This document shows positions 26,246 through 39,317 of a DNA stretch of 64,000 bases, in pieces. The number at the start of each line of letters is the position of its first letter. The first letter of the stretch is position 1. The stretch is taken from contig NC_085046.1 of assembly GCF_963662255.1 (NCBI RefSeq), forward strand, positions 133,529,392 through 133,593,391, written 5' to 3'. Source of the DNA: Cinclus cinclus. Taxonomy: Eukaryota; Chordata; Aves; Passeriformes; Cinclidae. A program made the position numbers and the translations under genes. The notes below the pieces were generated by a model that had not been told where the DNA came from, did not search any database, and saw nothing but the letters and a program-made list of their open reading frames with translations.

Positions 26246-29200
26246 GAGTTTGTGAGCTGATGAATTATTGCAATATAATGTGATTGTTGCTTCTGCTTCA
26301 AGGGAACTATTTCCATGTATTTAACTTGTCTAAAAGATAAAGAAAAATGTGTTTCCTTAGAAATCTTTCATTCTGTTATGTCTGATCCCTTGAAACTGGC
26401 TGTCATTGTAAGTTATGTTGCTTTTAAAGAAGGAAACTTCATTAGCAATCTACCCATTTCAATAATGAAGTCTTCATTTTAAGTGGTGAGTGACTATGTG
26501 TTTGCATTTTTGATGCCCAAAAATTTTGCTCTGTGGTAGTGTTTTTTTCCCCTTCTTTTCTCCAAATGATCTTACAGGAATATCAAAGATAAGACAAAGT
26601 TGCTTTATACATGAAGCAGGATTTGGAATGTGGGGTAGGTTTCATAAGAGTAACAATGAAAGTAGAAATCTCACATGATCAAAATGAGTTCTAAATCTAA
26701 TTCAGTATTAAAACATATTATTGCCAATTTGACCATTGAGTTCAATAGTTGAATATTCTGTGAGCACCCACAGTCTGCATATGGAACTACAGATTAAGGG
26801 TTGTGTTTATCTACTTGTTAAATTTGATTCACTGCAGTTTCTTTTGGGACTCTTTACACAATCTTTATAATGTGAACTCCAATCTCTATGTGCTTCAAGT
26901 GATCACAAGCACTAGTTGCTCAGGATGTAACCCCTGTGCTGGAGTAACAGAATGTTGTTCATACATTTGAATAATTTTTTGGATATTGTGCAGCACTTAT
27001 TGACAGACTTGTTGACTGGAAAAGGCCTCTGAAGGTTGTGTAGTCTGGTGTCCTGTTTAAAGCAGGACCTCAGCCAACATCAAATAAAACAGCCAAGGCT
27101 TTGTCTTGCTGAGTTTTGACAGTCTCCAGGGGTGGATACTCCACTGCCTCTCTGCCTGTCATGCTGGAACATGGACAGTGTGTCCACAGACAGCAGCAGT
27201 CATGGGCAGCTTGCCCGTAAACAGATGTTGATGTTAGTGAAAAACAGTTGTAGACCCTTGGGAAGTATGAGGGGAACAGACCACAGAAAGTGGGAAACTT
27301 GTGTGTTTTTTCCAAATATCATCTTCCATTATCCTTGTACAGAATATTGGGAGAGTCCAGAGCCATCTGGACAGACCCAGTATGGGAGAGGTGTTGGTTT
27401 TCTGTTCTTATACATACAACCTTGTCTTTGGGACTTCTCTAAATCACAAATATTAAGTTGCCAGAGCCAGTATTACTGCATAGTGCATTATGCTTGACTT
27501 GCTGACAGGCAAATTAAAGAGACAAGGGTTGCTCTCTATCTTCTCAAATGTTTGATGGCACACGTTCCTGATGACTGTGAAAATGAATGGTTTAATCTTG
27601 GACAGCCCAGTACAGATACCAGATGAACATGTTTACTGCAGTGACTGAGTTGTTCCAACATTGAGTCAGACTTTGGTAACCCAAAAGAATAATTATCTTC
27701 TTAGAGCATATGTTAATTTATGACCTATGTTACCCTCTTGACTTAAATGAAATTTTCTGTGACTTGTCTCAAAAATAATTTCAAATAGTTGAAATCTAAT
27801 AAAATAATTTGTTAGTTTCTGAGGATGAATGTACTGACACACCTGTAACAGGCCCATATTCTAAAATAGAAAAAAAACCCAGATTACTGTGATTTTTTGC
27901 ACATGATTGGCTGTTATGTAGCATGAAAAAGCACATTAGATCTGTAGCTGGCTTAATACAATGACATGGAGGTTTACCTTGTTGTGTCCTGGTTTTCATG
28001 TTGTTCTACTAAAACCTACCTGTGTTCAAGATCAAGTAAATGGATTAAGAAAAACTGTTAGAAAATTAATGTTCTCAGCTGGCCTTTTTCTTTTATTTTA
28101 AAGTTAGTATTCTGTTACATTAACCTCAGAACAAATTGGCAAATGACAGTGTTTATGGCAGTGAGTAACTGAGCTTGAGCTAACAAGTGCTAAATGTGTT
28201 TCGTGTTACTCTCTTGCTCCTTAAGAATTTATTTTAAGTAATTATAATGATGTGTAAAGTACTTTATAGATATGACAACTGAGTACAAATACATTTAAAA
28301 GTATCACATATATGTTTAGACTTGTGCATATAGACAGTTTAGGCTTTGGAATGGACCTGTCAGCATCACATTGTATATTCAATTAAAACATATTTCAGTG
28401 CCTAGCTGGATTTCTTAATATCTGCACATTTTATTAAATAGCCATGCATCTTATGGTTATGTGTAAGAAATGTGTAACCAGTTTTACTTTATCAATTCAT
28501 AGGAAGTATTAAAAATAATCAAAGGTTTTTTAAAAATATGTGGGTTTTTTGATTTGGCTATGCAGGAAGCACTTCAGATATCTTCCTATAAATCACACTC
28601 TGCTTTGCAGATCCAGAGATGTGAGCATTTACCTTGCACACATATGCTTTGCAGAAGAAATTGTAGCAGTTTGTGTATGCTTGCAGCCACTGTGAGTAGG
28701 CACAGGCAATTGTCTAAGAGGTTGTGTTTCTAAAGGCTCTCTAGCATAAGAATATTTTTAATTTATTTTTTGCCACCCTATGTGCACACAGATTTACCCA
28801 AATCTTCCAAAACTGATTTAGTAATGAGGAAGGAATATCTGGTAATTCCAAGAGATTTTAAAATTTCATCAGCACTGCTCCTACTTTAGACAGCTATAAA
28901 CAAGTTACTTATTTTGCATTTCATCTTTCCCACAGACTACACTTCAGGTGCTTTCCAAACTTAGTGAGTCTAGTTGCACTTTTTAAAAGTGGGGGGAAAA
29001 GTAGGTAAGAAGGAGAAGAACTGATAGAAATAGGCAATGGGGAACAAGTTGTGTACTTGGTTGAAATGAGATAAAAAATGGAGAGACAGTGAGGGGGATA
29101 AATAGCTCTTCCATATGGCAGGCTCAGCAGGCAGGAAGGCTCCAGCACCTCCAGTGCTGAACTGGTGTGAAGAAATTGAGTGGGAACCTCTAGATTAATA

Positions 29201-30640
29201 AGATGAGTGTAGGAAAAACAGTCTGCATGGTGGGTTGGATGAAGTTTTTTGTAGAACTCTAGAAACAGCGCCCAAGACACTTAAAAATAAAAACCTAAAA
29301 TTAGACTTTTTAGATGCTTCAGGCACTTAAAAATTCAGGTCACTTCTTTCTGAAGTGCTTTTTGTTGAGCAACTCCCTCAAGAGAGAAAAAGAAGGTGCC
29401 TGGGTCTTCAGCACTCTGGAAAAAGGGCTGGACTATTAAACTATGGAGAATTATATGGGTAACTTAAATTCAAAGAAGTAAGGCTGTATCAGCTGAATGC
29501 CCTGTCCAGCTCAAGAGCTATAGCCATTCCTGGGTGGCTGCCTCATAGTTGTGCTCTTTGTAGGACCCAGCTGAAGGGTTGTAGGACTATACTTCATGAT
29601 ATGATGCCTCAGGACATGTTTTTAGCAATTTATGAAGGTGAATGAAGTAGTTAATGTTACCCTATAGAGACATACATTTGAGGTGTATACTCAGCTGTGC
29701 GAGCCTGGTGTATAGTGCTGAGATACCTCTAAGAGGACATACCCAGTGCACTGTCTACCTAATAACCCTGGTTTTGTAGATGTAAAAGGCCTTCTTTTGT
29801 CCTATTTGTTATTAAAATAAAATTGCAGCCCTGGTTTATAAATATATATAAATATATGATTTAAATACATGATTTAAAAACAAGAAGGTTGCATAAAATA
29901 TTTTTCTGATCAGGCAAAAGGAATTATGAGAAAGGACAGAATTTCATACTAGGAAATGTTATAGTACAGTATTGGTGGGGAGATGAGGAATGCAGTCTTT
30001 TTCTAGATTTTAATTTTTTTTAAAATTGTATCTTCTTGTAAAAGCCTTAATGCAAGTGTTGCTGTTCAGGCTCTTGCTAGCATGGCTCATTTACTTTAAA
30101 AGACAACTATCAACTGCCCCAGGAGACATCTTTTGTTGGAAGGTGCTGCTGCTACAATTACACACACTTAGTAGTTTAGACAGAATGCCAAAATATGTGT
30201 GTGTGTACATAATATGGAGCATGAGGACACCTGGGAAATACTAATTGCCAAAGTTCCCTTCCCTACAGTGGTCCATTTTTAAAAGAAAATGCTTTCATGT
30301 TCCACTTGATAAAAAAAAAAAAGAAATAAACCTTTTTCTTCCTTCATACTCTTGCAAATAATGTCAGTAGAACTTTTAACAGAGAAAATATTTTCTGCTT
30401 TCTTGCCATATTAGTACTCTGAATTAACTAATATAAAATCAGTGTGGAAGAGAAATTTTGGGATAAGCAAGTCTAAATTAATACATATTAATTGACTAAG
30501 TTTCCAAAACAATTGTCTAGTAACTAATGCCAAAGTGATAACTGGGAAAGGACTGATTTTCATGTGGGTTCCTAATCTTGTTTGTAGGAGACTAAGTTTC
30601 AGTGGGTCATCGCTTTAAATTTTGCTTGGATTAGTTTGGT
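26246..30640. other. OXR1 downstream intron, one CR1 remnant, otherwise unassigned
   Basis: Apart from the old CR1 piece at 27011-27160 this stretch shows AT-rich unique sequence, an AT-rich patch of TATAAATA-type text near 29840-29880 and short homopolymers. The 119- and 121-codon frames at 28921-29280 and 27132-27497 have no recognisable domain. Confidence 0.5.
27011..27160 (-). mobile_element. Old CR1 LINE remnant, 3' region
   Basis: The + strand shows a decayed complement of a CR1 tail: GGCCTCTGAAGGT, TAGTCTGGTG, AAAGCAGGACCTC, TTGCTGAGTTTTGACAGTCTCCAGGGGTGGA and TACTCCACTGCCTCTCTG. It is more diverged than the copies at 38 kb and 61 kb. The 5' side of the element is not recognisable past about 27160. 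Confidence 0.8.
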
Positions 30641-30965
30641 CATAGGGATCACAAAACGGTTTGGGTTGAAAGGGACCTTAAAGTTCATCTAGTTCCAACC
30701 CCCTTGCCATTGGCAGAGACACCTTAACACTAGACCAGGTTTCTAAAAGCCCCATCCAGCTTGGACTTGGATACTTCCAGGGATAGGATGTCCACACCTT
30801 CTCTGGGTAATCTGTGCCAATGCCTCACCACATTCACAGTAAAGAATTCTCTCTAGTATCTAAACCAAGCCTCCTTTAGTTTAAAGCCTTGTCCTATCTT
30901 GAGGTACTCTTGTTTTCAGTGTGAAAATCCCTTCCTGCTCTGCAAGATTTTATTTAGGATGCTCT
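30641..30965 (-). mobile_element. CR1 LINE fragment, 3' end
   Basis: The + strand reads as the complement of a CR1 3' end. It starts at CATAGGGATCACAAAACGGTTTGGGTTG and runs through GGGACCTTAAAGTTCATCTAGTTCCAACCCCCTTGCC-type text, a CACTAGACCAGG block, CTTCCAGGGATAGGATGTCC and CAGTAAAGAATTCTCTCTAGTATCTAAAC. It is 5' truncated and moderately diverged. Confidence 0.95.
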
Positions 30966-32424
30966 AGAAAGATATTATTCTTTTTAGAAACCATTATCTG
31001 ATATTTGGTGTATTTACCATAGAGAGGTTTTCCTGCAAAGGATACTTCACTTTCATTCCAAATTATGTTCTTAGCATTTGGCCATTGAATATATTTACTT
31101 CTGCTCTTCTGCATAATTGAATGTAATTTCTTTTTGTAGTGGCTCCCAAATTATTTTGCTTATTTGTTGCTGATACTAGCAAAGTACATAAAATGCATAG
31201 GTATATTAATTGTTTGACAAGTGGTGGAGTTTGACGCACGTAGTGCTGTAAATTTCAGCTGCATCTTCTCCTTCTTAGAGAAGGCCAGATGGGAAATGGA
31301 GCTGCCAACTCTGTCTCAGAGGATCCAGATGCTGTTCGGACACATTTGCAGAATTTGACTCTGTCCCATTCACTCCACTTAAAATTTCTTTATTGAAAAC
31401 TTAGTACTTTTTGAGAAGCATCATTCTGACTGCCTTCTTTCAAATATCATTTCAGAAACTTTTAGAGGAGTAGGCCATTTTCCTAGCACCACCTCATTAC
31501 CTGTTTGTGAGTGATAAGGGAAGGGAAATAATTTGTGGAATGTGTGGATAATAAGGAAAGTGTCTCTCATAGCAACAGTAACTATGCAAAATTCTTACTC
31601 GTTCAACCTTTCTGAAGATTTTTATTAGTGATTCAGATCACATAGCTACTCTGGATGAGCAAGCATGTATTTATTCATGTCTTTGTTTGTCTCTCTTTTA
31701 GTATTTCAAACTTGGAGCCATTAGAAGACAGTTTTTTAATGTTGTATCCTTCTTTTGTCCTTTACAGATACTCTGCATATCCTTTGAATATAAATGAGTT
31801 CTGAGCTATAGAGACAGCATCCACCAAAAAAAGTGATGCTCATTAATGTCCTTTCATCTCAGTATTTCCCTTTTCTTAGCATCTGGTTTTGGTTTTAATC
31901 ATATAGAATGCTATCGTATCATCTGCTGAGTCATTTTAGGCAAGAAATATTCTAGGATTTTCTAATTTTCTTGCTTTACATCAGGGTAAAGATGAAATAT
32001 TTTATAGATCTGTAGGCAAGCTACTCAGCTTGCAGGATCAGCTAATGATATGTGCACTTGGGAAACTAAAATCTGAATCTCTGTGGGAAGAAAAAAAAAC
32101 TGATCTGACCCATAAGCTCGCAGCTTGTAGAGGTTGCATCACCCTCACTGTCTCTCATTGAAGATTTTCTGTAGAAGAGAAAAATGACTGAAAAAAAAAA
32201 GGACATGATTTCTAACAGTGTGGCTTGAGCAACAGTCTCTTGAGCACTGGGAAATAGCAGTGTCTTCTTCTTACCAGTGCAAGAACAAAGAAGGAAAATT
32301 CAGTGATTCAGTGCTGAAATAGCAGAGGCAGATCAGACTGATACTTTTGAATCTGGAGACATCGTTCTGGGAGAACAATAACTGCTGGTAGTGGAAAAGG
32401 GCTAAGTCAGTGATTTTGAGAAAA
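30966..32424. other. OXR1 downstream intron, no feature seen
   Basis: The sequence is AT-rich and unique in appearance between two CR1 copies. Only short homopolymers stand out (for example A runs near 32091 and 32193). Confidence 0.5.
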
Positions 32425-33020
32425 ATCTTTATCCATTGAAGTTCATGGGACCCATTGGAATACATGGTAAAGATGCTGAAGGAACTGCTGAGGTCATTAT
32501 GATGTTGAAAGGTTATGGAGATCATGGGAGGCCCATGACATCTTGGAAAAGATCACTTTTCAGAAAGGGTAAGAAGGATTTTCCAGGACTGTTCCATAGG
32601 CTTGGCTTCACTTCACTTCTAATGATCATCATCTTCCAGAGCAGCCCTATGTCCGTGTTGGGGCACTGTGGCCTAGGTGGTTGGAAAAAACTCTACTTCA
32701 TGGCTGGTAAAAACTCTAAAGGCAGCAGTCAATAAGATCATCAGGGGCCCTGTGAGGAACAACTGAGGGAGCTGCAGAAAGGACACATTGAGGGGCACCT
32801 TACAGCAGCCTGATGCTGTCTGCAAGGAGGCTGCCAATGAGGTATGTATAGCCTGCTCTTTGCAGTGGTGCAAGGCAGAACAACGGCACACAACCAGCCT
32901 AGAGACTGAAATACAAGAGGTTTAGACTTAACATAAGGAAAAACTCTTTTTCCCCAGTGCATGAGAATGTACAAGGAGGTTGTGCGGTCGCAATCTTTAG
33001 AGTTTTTTAAGACCCAACAA
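32425..33020 (+). mobile_element. Old CR1 LINE copy, reverse-transcriptase piece joined to 3' region
   Basis: The left part (about 32425-32620) matches the CR1 ORF2 reverse-transcriptase coding region: CATGGGACCCATTGGAATACA, GATGCTGAAGGAACTGCTGAGGTCATT, TTGAAAGGTTATGGAGATCATGGGAGG, then AAAGGGTAAGAAGGATTTTCCAGG. The right part (about 32720-33020) matches the distal CR1 region: AATAAGATCATCAGGGGCCC, CTGAGGGAGCTGCAG, GAGGTTTAGACTTAACATAAGGAAAAACTCTTTTTC and GAGGTTGTGCGGTCGCAATCTTTAGAG. Roughly a kilobase of ORF2 is missing between them, so the copy carries an internal deletion. No intact frame survives. Confidence 0.82.
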
Positions 33021-36000
33021 CTCCACTTTCTATAAGTAAAAGGAATGTTAGCACACCAAAGCACCTGTTGTGATTATTCGTATTTTATTCATTCTGAAAT
33101 CAAGTGCAATGTTTTCACACAGCTTGATAATTCTATATAGCTAAAAAATGCACTAAAACTGACTATAAAAATTGTTATATTTTATAGTTGAAATTTAAGG
33201 TAGCTGAATTTTTCTGATTCTCCACTGTCAGGAAAAAAAAAAATCTTGGCCCAAGGGGACTGTAATATTTCTGTTATAGGGATTGTTTCAGTTTTCTGCA
33301 TATATATTATGAAAGCTATGATTTTGGGTCATTAATTAGAAACCAAACTTTATTGATGGTGTCAAATGTCCTCGTATGTTTTTTTCTTGTACCCTTAAAC
33401 TTTCTTTAAATCTATGAAAAACCCTGCAGAGACGAGGGGTTTGGGTATGTAAAGGATCAAACCACAAATACTGCTGGTAACCTGTGACTTCCTTACCCTT
33501 AGAAGCTAACACTGAGATGGTGACTGAAGCCATTGAGTTTCCTTGCATACAGCACGTATGTGAGCATGAAATCTAAGATCAAAATCTGATCTTATTTATT
33601 GTAGAATAACTGCACTGAAACTGAAGTCAGTCTGGAATAAAGGGACCAAATCCAGCTGTTCAGTGATGCTGGTCCTGAGAGGCACCTCAGTCTCCACCAC
33701 CAGGTGGCCTGTGCTGCTGGGGTGGGACCATCTCTCTCCTGTTCAAGGAGGTTGTTTTGCTGCAAGAATGATCAAATTCAAAGATCTAGTTCAAGCCGTT
33801 TATACTGTGCCAGAACAGACCTTACCCATTGCCTAATATTTCTTAGTCCTTAACATGAAGGGCTACCAAATATCTTGCAGCATGCACTGGGCTTCAAACA
33901 AACGGTAATTTTATTTCTTCCTTTTTAACAAATTTTTACCCTTTCCTGTATTCATGTTTTCTGATTATTTATCATATTGTTTTGCTAGATGTTGATAGAT
34001 AAATATTGCTAGATAAAGATGTTACTAGATAAAGATGTTGCTACATAAAGAGTGAGATGGGATTTTCAGGAGATAGATCTTCTGAGTTAGGATCACCTCC
34101 AGGACAGCTTGCTCAGAAGGTCCTTTTGGATTTTAACACACTGGTTTGTTGTTTTGCTTCTTTCCCTCAAAAACATTATGGGAACTGAGAGTTGTCACTA
34201 AAACCTGATTTTTATCTTGAACCAGGAAAAACAGTTGGATTTTATCATGGAGTTATTGTACTGTTGAACATTCCATAATTACAGAGCATTAGTATGCACA
34301 TAGCAGTATGCAAAGACTTTGCAAGCATAAAATATTCAACACGTACAAAAAATTCTTTTTATAAATTTAGATACTAATTGGCCAGATACATTCATGAAAA
34401 CTAAATAGTGGCAGCAGCCTGCTATGTTTCCAATGAATCTCATTAATTAATATGCTTGAGAGATTCTTTTATTCTTTTAATTTGTAGGAGATAGAATGAC
34501 AGTCTCTTTCCTCTGCCAGAGGAAATGTGGCAAGCGTCACCTGTTCTGAGGGTTGTGGACTTGCAGTTTCTCAGGCACTTTTGCCATACATTTGTTTAGG
34601 AACCAGTGACCACTTGGGTATAGAATCAGGTGCTTTTGTAACCTATCTACACTTTGAATTATGTTTTTCCCTTTACACTTTTATGTAAAACAGTGCTGAG
34701 ATTGGCTCTTTGATAGTTTGCCAAGTTTCTGATGTTCTTGCTCTGAATAAATCTCAGAGAAAATAGCTCCTCCCCACAGTCATTTTTTAAAATATAAATG
34801 TACTAGGAAATAAAATTATGATTTGAGAAATTTGCTTAGATTCCATCAACAAACTAGATGACATGTTCTGTTTAGAAACAATAAATTCTCATTTTATTAA
34901 AACATGAGACACTGATTGTTCACAGGTGAACATTTCCCAACAGAGCTGTTAATGTTAGCATCAGTTAGGTACTGAAATCCATTGGGATCTTGGAGAGAAA
35001 TCATCACCAGTCTGAACCGTGAGAAAATGCTGAATGACACCACTGCTGACTCTCAGCTAACAAAAATTCATCTAGTGGTTTGGCCCAAACTCTGCTCCAG
35101 TAGAAAAAGATAAAATCCCTGTAGGATTGCAACTACATAATGCACAGTTGAGTTAATTTTGATGCTTTTAGTTAGAGTAGAACAGCTTTGTTGTGTTGTC
35201 TGACACTGATCTAAATCTGCACTGATTTCTTGTGATTTTTAAAATCAATATGAAATGCACACATTTCAAACCTGTCAGATAGAATAAGAGAATATACCGC
35301 ATGTAAAATAGAAAACTTATTTCTTATTCAATGTTTGCTGGAAAACAAACCAATCCCAAGCAGTTTGGCCTTCCTTAAATACCACATTTCTCTGCTAGGG
35401 TTACTAGTGGGACTGTAACTCATGACAAGTAAAAAATATGAGAGTGAAGATAAATAATTTGAGAAGTAAAGGGCTCACCTTGAACCCTGCAGCAGGCTCT
35501 TTCAAGGGAGAAGAATTTATTTTTCCCTGACAAGGTGGTTCTGAAGGATTGCTTTCTTGAATGAGAACATATATCCAAGTGGAATAGTGTAGTCTTAGGA
35601 ATACCAGGTCATTGTTACTTTTGATTGTAAATAACCTTCCAGAAAACACTTTCCCCAATAAGCCCCATTAATAAATGTGGATTGGGTTCAACTCAGTGTC
35701 TCAGTGTTCATTGAGTGAGGTTCCTGCATTTGAGGGTCTTTAAAAAGCACCATCTCTTTCACTGTTTTACTGCCATATACACCATCAAAATGATTTTCTT
35801 ATTTCATCTACCAGAGACAGGAAAAGCATAACTTCATTTTCTTTTAGATAGTTGGCAAATTTCTTCTCCAGAACAATAAATATTTTTCTTCACTCTGCTA
35901 AGAACAAGATGCTTCAAATTCTTTTGAATTATTTAATTTTTGTATTTTTCAAGGCGGAGAGTGTGCTGCATGACAGTTAGGGACAACTTGAAAAAAGGAC

Positions 36001-38032
36001 ACTTAATTTTGTTTTTTAAACATGAATAATGGAACTGTCTTATGTTGAGAGGGAACAAAAATTCTTTATTGCAACTTCAATCTGTATTACTTAGCAAAGA
36101 AAGGCTGAAAGATGTTTTCATAGGGTTGAAATAAATATGTCTGAGGTATGTATATTTAATCTGAATAAACAAAGAGTTACTAAACTCTGCTTGGGTAAAG
36201 AAAGAGGTGTCTGACTGTTGGGGTTAAGGTGTCAGAGAACATCAGAGAAAAGGAATGGCAGCACCACAGACGTGAAGAATAGAGTGTCAGTGAAGCACCA
36301 ATACAAGAAGAGGGCAGCACAAGACTAGTGTGCAAGTAAATGAGCGTGGAGCCCAGGCAATGAAGAGGAGAAGAGCTATCAAAAATAATCACTTGATAAA
36401 AGCACAAGTAATGATACAGAACATCAGAAAAGCTGTGTCTCATACCATAATTCAGTGTTCTGTTAATAAAATCAGCCTTCTCAGATCCTTGTTCTGCTGA
36501 CAATGTTCCTATCAATCACATTTGGTATTAAGACTTTTTTTAATTTTAAGGAACAGGGAGAGAATTTCTAGGTAATGTACCTTGTTAGCAAAAATACAGA
36601 AATCTCAATTCTAATATACTGATAAGCACTTTGCTTCAGTTATAATTTTGTGAGGTGGAAAAGGTGAAAACATTTAGCATGTTTTAGGTACCCACTGCCT
36701 TGTAGACTTATACTTGCCCCTTTCCTACTGTCAGAATGACTTACATGTGAATAGAATATAAAATAGAGGGGGAAACCTAAATATAATTTGATTTTTAGTT
36801 GTTAGAGACTTCAGTGGGGTCATGTTTTTCTAACCAATACACATAATACGTATGAATGCAAAATTATGTACAGTGGTATCTAACCTCATACACTGAAGAG
36901 GTGTCTGTTGCTTATTAGCATGACTGATGTTTGAGTTTTGAATGTTCATCAGCTGCCTGTAAATTAGGATACTATCTGAAGTAGGAGATAGGAGAAGCAG
37001 GTTTGGTCAGTTTTAGTTGGACTTTTTTTGCACAATGTATAGATTATTCTATTTTTGTTAAAGGAAACAGTTAAAATATTATTTCTAGAAACTGGGCAGA
37101 TTGTTAATATTTGTAGTTATTCTTATTTTCTAGGGGTTATATTATATGATCTTCATATTTATCTGCTCAGTGAAACGAGTTCCCTTAAAACTCCCTCCTC
37201 TGCAGTAATACAACAGCTTTCCTCTGGTATTTGTCCCACTGAAACCTCCCAGGTCTTCAGTTAGCTTGCTACTGATGGAAGAAGTATCAGAAATATGAAA
37301 CTTACATGCAAATTGCTATTATCTATACCAACACCAGCCTTGAGATAGAGTTTAGATATAAGTTCTTCCCAAATGTCAAGCCAACAAATGCCTGTTTTGG
37401 GAGACCGGCTATATTTTGAATTCCAAAACAAAACTCAGGGTCTAGGTCAGTTGGTTCCCTCCATCCCAAAGTTTCCTGGGAGGTTACCCTGTGTAACCCC
37501 AAGGTAAATGCAGCACCATGTGCACTCCCAGAGCCCAGTGCTGAAAACAGAGATGTAGCAGGCAGTATAACAGTGCCACCAGGTGATAGCATAAAATGTA
37601 GGGTTTGCTGCTACAGAAATTTGGTTCCACAAATATTTGCAGATCAGCTCTGTTGCAGAGCATCGTTTTCCTCCCAAGGCTAGTGTTTGGAAATCTTCAG
37701 ACATAATTAACATGTTTCTGCTGTAAGTTCCATCATAAACACAGTGCCAATGTCAGGGGGCTTTTATAGATATTTTGTGAGGGAGGAGGAGGAGGAGGGG
37801 AGGAACAGATTTCTTTTGGGGTTCTTTGCAATTTTTCTGGGTTTCAGGGCATGTTTTGGTCATGGTAGAAAGATCCACCTCTTTGAACTTGCTTACTTCT
37901 AATATAGCACAGATGAGAAAAGAATCAGGACAATGTTCTAACAAATATCAGTCTAATGTTATTTTTGTGACACCCCAAGGCATGTGTGATAATTGTTTTA
38001 ATTGTTACGATGGCAGTTTGAATTTAGGTTAT
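33021..38032. other. OXR1 downstream intron, one minisatellite, otherwise unassigned
   Basis: This is AT-rich sequence with a short 16-bp tandem array at 33981-34052. A 111-codon frame on the - strand at 36180-36515 has no recognisable domain. I saw no transposon I could name. Confidence 0.5.
33981..34052. repeat. 16-bp minisatellite, about four copies
   Basis: Diverged units of the form GTTACTAGATAAAGAT are found at 33991-34004 (shortened), 34005-34020, 34021-34036 and 34037-34052, with a possible partial unit before them. Units differ by a few substitutions. Confidence 0.85.
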
Positions 38033-38465
38033 TCATAGAATGGTAGAATGTTAAGGGTTGAAAAGGACCTTAAAAATCATCAAGTCCCAACCCTCACCCC
38101 CCACTACTGAGGTTGCTCAAGATCTTATCCAACCCCAACACTGCCAGGGAGGAGGCATCCACAACCTCCCTGGGCAACCTGTTCCAGTACCTCACCACCC
38201 TTACAAGCAAATAATTTCTTCCTAATATCTAAATTTCCCCTCTTTCAATTTGTACCTGTTGCTCCTTGTCCTATCACTTTAGTTCCTGATGAAGAGTCCC
38301 TCCCCAGCTCACCTGTAAGGCCCTTCAGGTACTGGAAGGTTTTGTGAGGTTCCCATACAACCTTCTCTTCTCCAGGTCAAACAGTCCCAGCTTTCTCAGC
38401 CTGCCATCTTCATGGCCCAACTAGCTCCAAGAGTTCCATGTCCCTCTATTACTGGGTGTTGAGAT
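38033..38465 (-). mobile_element. CR1 LINE copy, 3' half, interrupted by an LTR-like insertion
   Basis: The + strand begins with TCATAGAATGGTAGAATG, the complement of the CR1 terminal repeat. It continues through GACCTTAAAAATCATCAAGTC, GGCATCCACAACCTCCCTGG, CAACCTGTTCCAGTACCTCACC, TTTCTTCCTAATATCTAA, CTTGTCCTATCAC and AACCTTCTCTTCTCCAGG to a break at 38465. The element resumes at 39318 with GCTGAGGTCCCCAGAACTG, exactly the next part of the CR1 sequence, so both halves are one insertion. Confidence 0.96.
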
Positions 38466-38608
38466 TGTTGTGGGTTCAGGTCTTTAAAGGCAAGAGCAGT
38501 TGTCAGTTGCTGTAAAATTGTTTATTTGTAGAGGCACATCAGTGTCAAAGACAAAGAGTCCCAAACAAAGTCTGTGCTAAAAGCTTTCTGGCAGAATCCC
38601 AAATAAAA

Positions 38609-38688
38609 GCAGCTCCCTGGTATTAAGTTCTGAGTGGAGGCAGGCACAGCAGTTCTCTGGTACAGAGTCCTGAACAGAGGCAGAAGCT
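38609..38688. repeat. Imperfect 40-bp tandem duplication inside the LTR-like insert
   Basis: Two adjacent units share GCAG, CTCTGG or CCCTGG, AGT(C/T)CTGA and GGAGGCAG/AGAGGCAG. Short internal duplications of this sort are common in LTR U3 regions. Confidence 0.7.
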
Positions 38689-38747
38689 CTCTTGTCTTCC
38701 TTTTTCTGTTCTTCTCCTCTTCTTCTTCTTATTTCATGTGGCAGAAG

Positions 38748-38748
<1 letters not shown>

Positions 38749-38778
<30 letters not shown>
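38749..38778. repeat. (GAT)10 microsatellite
   Basis: There are ten uninterrupted GAT trinucleotides within the LTR-like insert. Confidence 0.95.
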
Positions 38779-39317
38779 AATGGTGGAGCAAGAGAGAGCA
38801 AGAGAGCTCTCACTCCAATATACAGATTTTTATTTACAAATTACCCAATGAGCTAAAAACACGAACCTGAAGTATTTCTTCTAAACCTATTAGAATTCTA
38901 GTTCTAAAGTGCAAAAGTGGTGTTAATCCTTACACATAACTTATGAAGATAGCCTATTTTTCACACAAATAATTCTGTCTGTTCTGTAATGTAGGCAATG
39001 TTCTTACTATGTTTTCATTATGTCTAGAGCTATGTTTTTGAACTCTCACTGAAGCTTGCTCTTTATACTAGATTATAAGGCTTTTACTCTTTAAGGCACT
39101 CAAAGCATGTTTTTACTTACTTAAAATTTATACTTCTACTTCATATCTATGCAACTTAATAATATTTCTACTTAAAACTAAAGCTTATACCTCTATTTCA
39201 TGTCTGTGTGATAATATATATTAATATATTTTAATTTCTCTAAAAACTTTAATTCAATCCTTGCATTCCGGTCTCTCTCTGAGGGACTCAGAGTCCTCCG
39301 TTTTTCACACTCCAACA

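Larger units (their letters stand above)
38466..39317 (-). mobile_element. Solo-LTR-like insertion nested in CR1 (852 bp)
   Basis: The insert splits one CR1 copy cleanly. It starts TGTTGTGGG and ends CTCCAACA, so it has TG...CA termini within a 5-bp inverted repeat, typical of retroviral LTRs. The flanks GTTGAGAT (38458-38465) and GCTGAGGT (39318-39325) agree at six of eight positions, consistent with a decayed target-site duplication. Inside are a 40-bp duplication (38609-38688), a (GAT)10 array and AT-rich sequence. No gag, pol or env coding sequence is present, as expected for a solo LTR. The minus orientation is tentative: on that strand AATAAA lies about 55 bases before the end. The retroviral class is undetermined. 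An 8-bp duplication would also suit a hAT-type DNA transposon, which I consider less likely given the ends. Confidence 0.72.
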
